This document shows positions 61,722 through 64,000 of a DNA stretch of 64,000 nt, piece after piece. The stretch's first letter is position 1, and each line of letters starts with the position of its first letter. Below the pieces are notes generated by a model. The model did not search any database, was not told where the DNA came from, and worked only from the letters and a program-made list of their open reading frames with translations. This DNA is from an uncultured Eudoraea sp. (GTDB lineage Bacteria; Bacteroidota; Bacteroidia; Flavobacteriales; Flavobacteriaceae), in contig NZ_CAMYKG010000014.1 of NCBI RefSeq assembly GCF_947258925.1, positions 1 through 64,000 on the forward strand, given 5' to 3'. Both the position numbers and the translations under genes were made by a program.

Positions 61722-63980
61722 ATGAACCTGCCTTCAGTATTAAAAAAATACTATTCCCTGGATAATGCAATGATCACTCCAATGGAAGGCTATGCGAGTT
61801 CTAATTTCAGAATTGAACTCAAGGAGCATACCTATGTCTTAAAGGTATATGAGAAAACCAGGAAGAATGAATCTGTCTTAAAAGCAGAGAATACTATTCT
61901 TGAAATACTCTCAAAACTAGCGGATTACGAATTCCCAAACCCTATTAAATCGATTGATGGAAAATTTTTGGAATCTGATGAAAACTCAATCTATAGACTT
62001 TTAAGCTTTATTGAGGGGGATTTTCTGATTGATATCCGTCATAGTGATACGTTACTTTCTTCGTTCGGAACGTTTCTCGCACGTATGGATAAGGAACTGT
62101 CAAATCATTCAGACATTGTAGTCAATGGCATTCAGACCCAATGGGACCTAAAACATTTCAACCTTAATAAAAAATATATAGATTTTATTGAGAATCGAAA
62201 TGACAAAAAACTGCTGTCTTATTTTTTCCTGCAATATGAAGAAATTGTAATACCTGAAGCGCATCGGCTAAGACAAAGTATTATCCATAATGACCCCAAT
62301 GACCTTAATGTGCTTGCTGCAAATAATGAGATTGCAGGCATCATAGATTTTGGCGATATGTGCCACTCCTGGCTGATAAATGAGCTGGCCATTGCCCTGA
62401 CTTATATAATGATGAATAAGGAGTCCCCGCTGGAATGTGCATTTCCGGTCATACAGGCCTATAACAAGGTGCTACCTTTAAAATTGTTGGAGTTGGATAT
62501 ATTGTATTATCTGGTGGCCGCCCGCCTGTGCACCAGTGTCTGCAATTCGGCTTACGCCAAAACAATAAAACCAAAATCCGACTATATTACCATAAGTGAA
62601 AAACCTGCCTGGGACTTGTTAAGGAGGTGGTTGCGGATAAATCCTCTTAAAGCTAGGGACCAATTTCGAAAAGCGGCAGGTTACAAAAGGCAACCGGAAA
62701 ATATATTGGAAGAACAACTTACAAGAAGGAAAAAGCATCTGAGTACGTCACTTTCCCTGAGTTATAATAGGCCGATAGAAATGTATAAATCTGCATTTCA
62801 ATATATGTATGACATTGATGGCAATACATATTTAGACGCCTATAATAATATTATGCTTGCCGGGCATTGTCATCCTATAGTGGTTAGGGCCGGACAAAGG
62901 ACAATGGCCAGATTAAATACGAATACACGATATATCTACGAAGAACTTCTCTCCTATTCTGAAAAATTATTAGCAAAGTTCCCGGCAAAATTAAATAAGG
63001 TATTTTTTGTGAATTCAGGAAGTGCCGCGAGTGATCTTGCCTACAGAATGGCAACTACCTATACAAGAAAAAGAAAAATTATGGTCCTTGAACATGGCTA
63101 TCATGGAAACACAGGAACCGGCATTGATATGAGTCATTATAAATATTCCTCAAAGGGTGGTGGCGGTGCCAAAGACCATATCCTGGAAGTGCAATTACCC
63201 AAGGTCTATGGTTCCGGGTTTTCGGATGAAGAGGAAGCAGCAAACCACTTTTCCGCTTTGGCCATTGAGCAAATAACGAGGAACAATAATGAAATAGCCG
63301 CCTTTATTGCTGAACCTATAGTTGGTTGTGGAGGGCAGGTGCCATTGCCTGTTGGTTATTTGGAAAGGATCTATCCAAAAATCAGGTCACAGGGGGGGGT
63401 ATGCATAAGCGATGAAGTACAAGTTGGGTTCGGTAGATTGGGTAAAAACTTTTGGGGATATGAATTTTACAATGTGGTTCCCGATATGATAATTTTGGGA
63501 AAACCTATGGGTAACGGCCACCCTATTGGTGCGGTGGTCACTACAACTGAAATTGCTTCGAGTTTTGAAACTGGTCCGGAGTTTTTTAGTTCTTTCGGGG
63601 GAAACCCTGTATCCTGTGCCATAGGTAACGCGGTTTTAGATGTTATTGAATCTGAAGGCTTGCAGGAACATGCCCAGGAAGTAGGGTCGTACTTAAAAAA
63701 ATGTTTAACGGAATTACAAAAAGAATATCCTGAAATAGGAGATATAAGAGGGCATGGCCTTTTTATAGGGGTTGAAATTACAGATAAGGAAGGGAACCCT
63801 AATACCAATCTTGCTGTGAACCTTGTAAATGCATTACGTGAAAATTTCATTCTTACAAGTACTGACGGACCATTTAATAACGTTATTAAAATTAAACCCC
63901 CTCTCGCATTTACTGAAAATGATGCAAGCTTACTCTGCACTTCTATAGGACAAATTCTTAAGCATTTGATAAAAAGTTAG
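61722..63980 (+). CDS. APH-type kinase fused to class III aminotransferase-fold phospholyase-like enzyme
   Basis: The 752-residue protein has two domains. The N-terminal kinase of the aminoglycoside-phosphotransferase fold (about 1-320) has HNDPNDLN (189-196; catalytic Asp191) and IDFGD near 207. The C-terminal class III PLP domain (about 330-752) has the glycine-rich FVNSGSAASDLAYRMA, EHGYHGNTG, SDEVQVGFGRLG and the PLP lysine Lys594 in GKPMGNGHPIGA. The pairing matches hydroxylysine kinase and the AGXT2L-type phospholyases, which cleave phosphohydroxylysine or phosphoethanolamine. A phosphorylate-then-eliminate enzyme is likely; the substrate is unknown. The gene ends 20 bases before the window edge. 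Confidence 0.85.
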   Translation: MNLPSVLKKYYSLDNAMITPMEGYASSNFRIELKEHTYVLKVYEKTRKNESVLKAENTILEILSKLADYEFPNPIKSIDGKFLESDENSIYRLLSFIEGDFLIDIRHSDTLLSSFGTFLARMDKELSNHSDIVVNGIQTQWDLKHFNLNKKYIDFIENRNDKKLLSYFFLQYEEIVIPEAHRLRQSIIHNDPNDLNVLAANNEIAGIIDFGDMCHSWLINELAIALTYIMMNKESPLECAFPVIQAYNKVLPLKLLELDILYYLVAARLCTSVCNSAYAKTIKPKSDYITISEKPAWDLLRRWLRINPLKARDQFRKAAGYKRQPENILEEQLTRRKKHLSTSLSLSYNRPIEMYKSAFQYMYDIDGNTYLDAYNNIMLAGHCHPIVVRAGQRTMARLNTNTRYIYEELLSYSEKLLAKFPAKLNKVFFVNSGSAASDLAYRMATTYTRKRKIMVLEHGYHGNTGTGIDMSHYKYSSKGGGGAKDHILEVQLPKVYGSGFSDEEEAANHFSALAIEQITRNNNEIAAFIAEPIVGCGGQVPLPVGYLERIYPKIRSQGGVCISDEVQVGFGRLGKNFWGYEFYNVVPDMIILGKPMGNGHPIGAVVTTTEIASSFETGPEFFSSFGGNPVSCAIGNAVLDVIESEGLQEHAQEVGSYLKKCLTELQKEYPEIGDIRGHGLFIGVEITDKEGNPNTNLAVNLVNALRENFILTSTDGPFNNVIKIKPPLAFTENDASLLCTSIGQILKHLIKS

Positions 63981-64000
63981 CGAAAAAAGCTTACTTTAGT

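Noticed and set aside
1-64000. tRNA, rRNA or riboswitch genes
   Set aside because: I looked for cloverleaf arms with CCA-type ends, rRNA segments and known aptamer cores in the intergenic regions and saw none; all spacers are short and AT-rich.

Overview
The window is a chromosomal segment of a member of the Bacteroidota, most likely a marine Flavobacteriaceae. The support is: moderate-to-low GC; promoters with a TAnnTTTG -7 box, sometimes with TTG about 20 bases upstream; almost no Shine-Dalgarno sequences; many lipoproteins with short signal peptides ending in Cys; fused alpha/beta E1 dehydrogenases; and families typical of that group (DUF4251, DUF6340, DUF7009, DUF4369-TlpA, VPS10-like propellers, MutS2 without Smr). 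I saw no rRNA, tRNA, CRISPR array, integrase or transposase. The genus cannot be fixed from the sequence alone.

Layout. 0.1-4.3 kb: two tandem-duplicated lipoproteins, a DUF4251 lipoprotein, a TlpA/beta-propeller lipoprotein pair and a small secreted protein, with a 75-bp palindromic element flanked by a 10-bp direct repeat. 4.4-15.5 kb: a YdeP-type molybdopterin oxidoreductase with its DUF7009 partner, small membrane proteins, a Bcr/CflA-like exporter, a large VPS10/BNR propeller, TerC and YceI. 15.6-21.7 kb: a compact eight-gene minus-strand operon joining a type III polyketide synthase to a methyltransferase, a flavoprotein, a dedicated set of fatty-acid-synthase-like enzymes (KS, dehydratase, Y-x6-K enoyl reductase, ACP) and a membrane protein. 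It is probably a phenolic-lipid or alkylquinone pathway and is the main biosynthetic system here. 21.8-36.7 kb: OmpA and lipocalin lipoproteins, a branched-chain-type E1, a 2OG-Fe(II) oxygenase, SUI1, a DUF1835/nucleoside phosphorylase/binding-protein operon, ung, mutS2, a DCC protein, a dicarboxylate symporter and aroC.

36.9-49.8 kb: an LpxH-like phosphoesterase with a degenerate GNH motif, an FAD/Fe-S dehydrogenase, envelope proteins, rhomboid and LpxL-like acyltransferase genes divergent from a perfect 18-bp palindrome, a GlmM with an apparent 22-residue in-frame deletion of its sugar-binding loop, AcpH and gamma-glutamyltransferase. 49.8-54.9 kb: a DNA-repair neighbourhood. An S24 (LexA-like) repressor faces a small protein ending in a beta-clamp-binding QLSLF motif and a TIGR03915 repair protein, across an intergenic region holding repeated GGAnTATTTCC-type sites; uvrA follows. 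54.9-64 kb: a LOG-family hydrolase, a catalytically dead M1-like domain fused to an outer-membrane barrel, a second E1 fusion, and a kinase/class-III-aminotransferase fusion resembling a joined amino-alcohol kinase and phospholyase.

The observations most worth testing are the T3PKS/mini-FAS operon, the GlmM deletion, the S24 operator array with the clamp-motif microprotein, the pseudo-peptidase/barrel fusion and the kinase/phospholyase fusion. All functional calls come from reading motifs and remembered family features; no database search was run.
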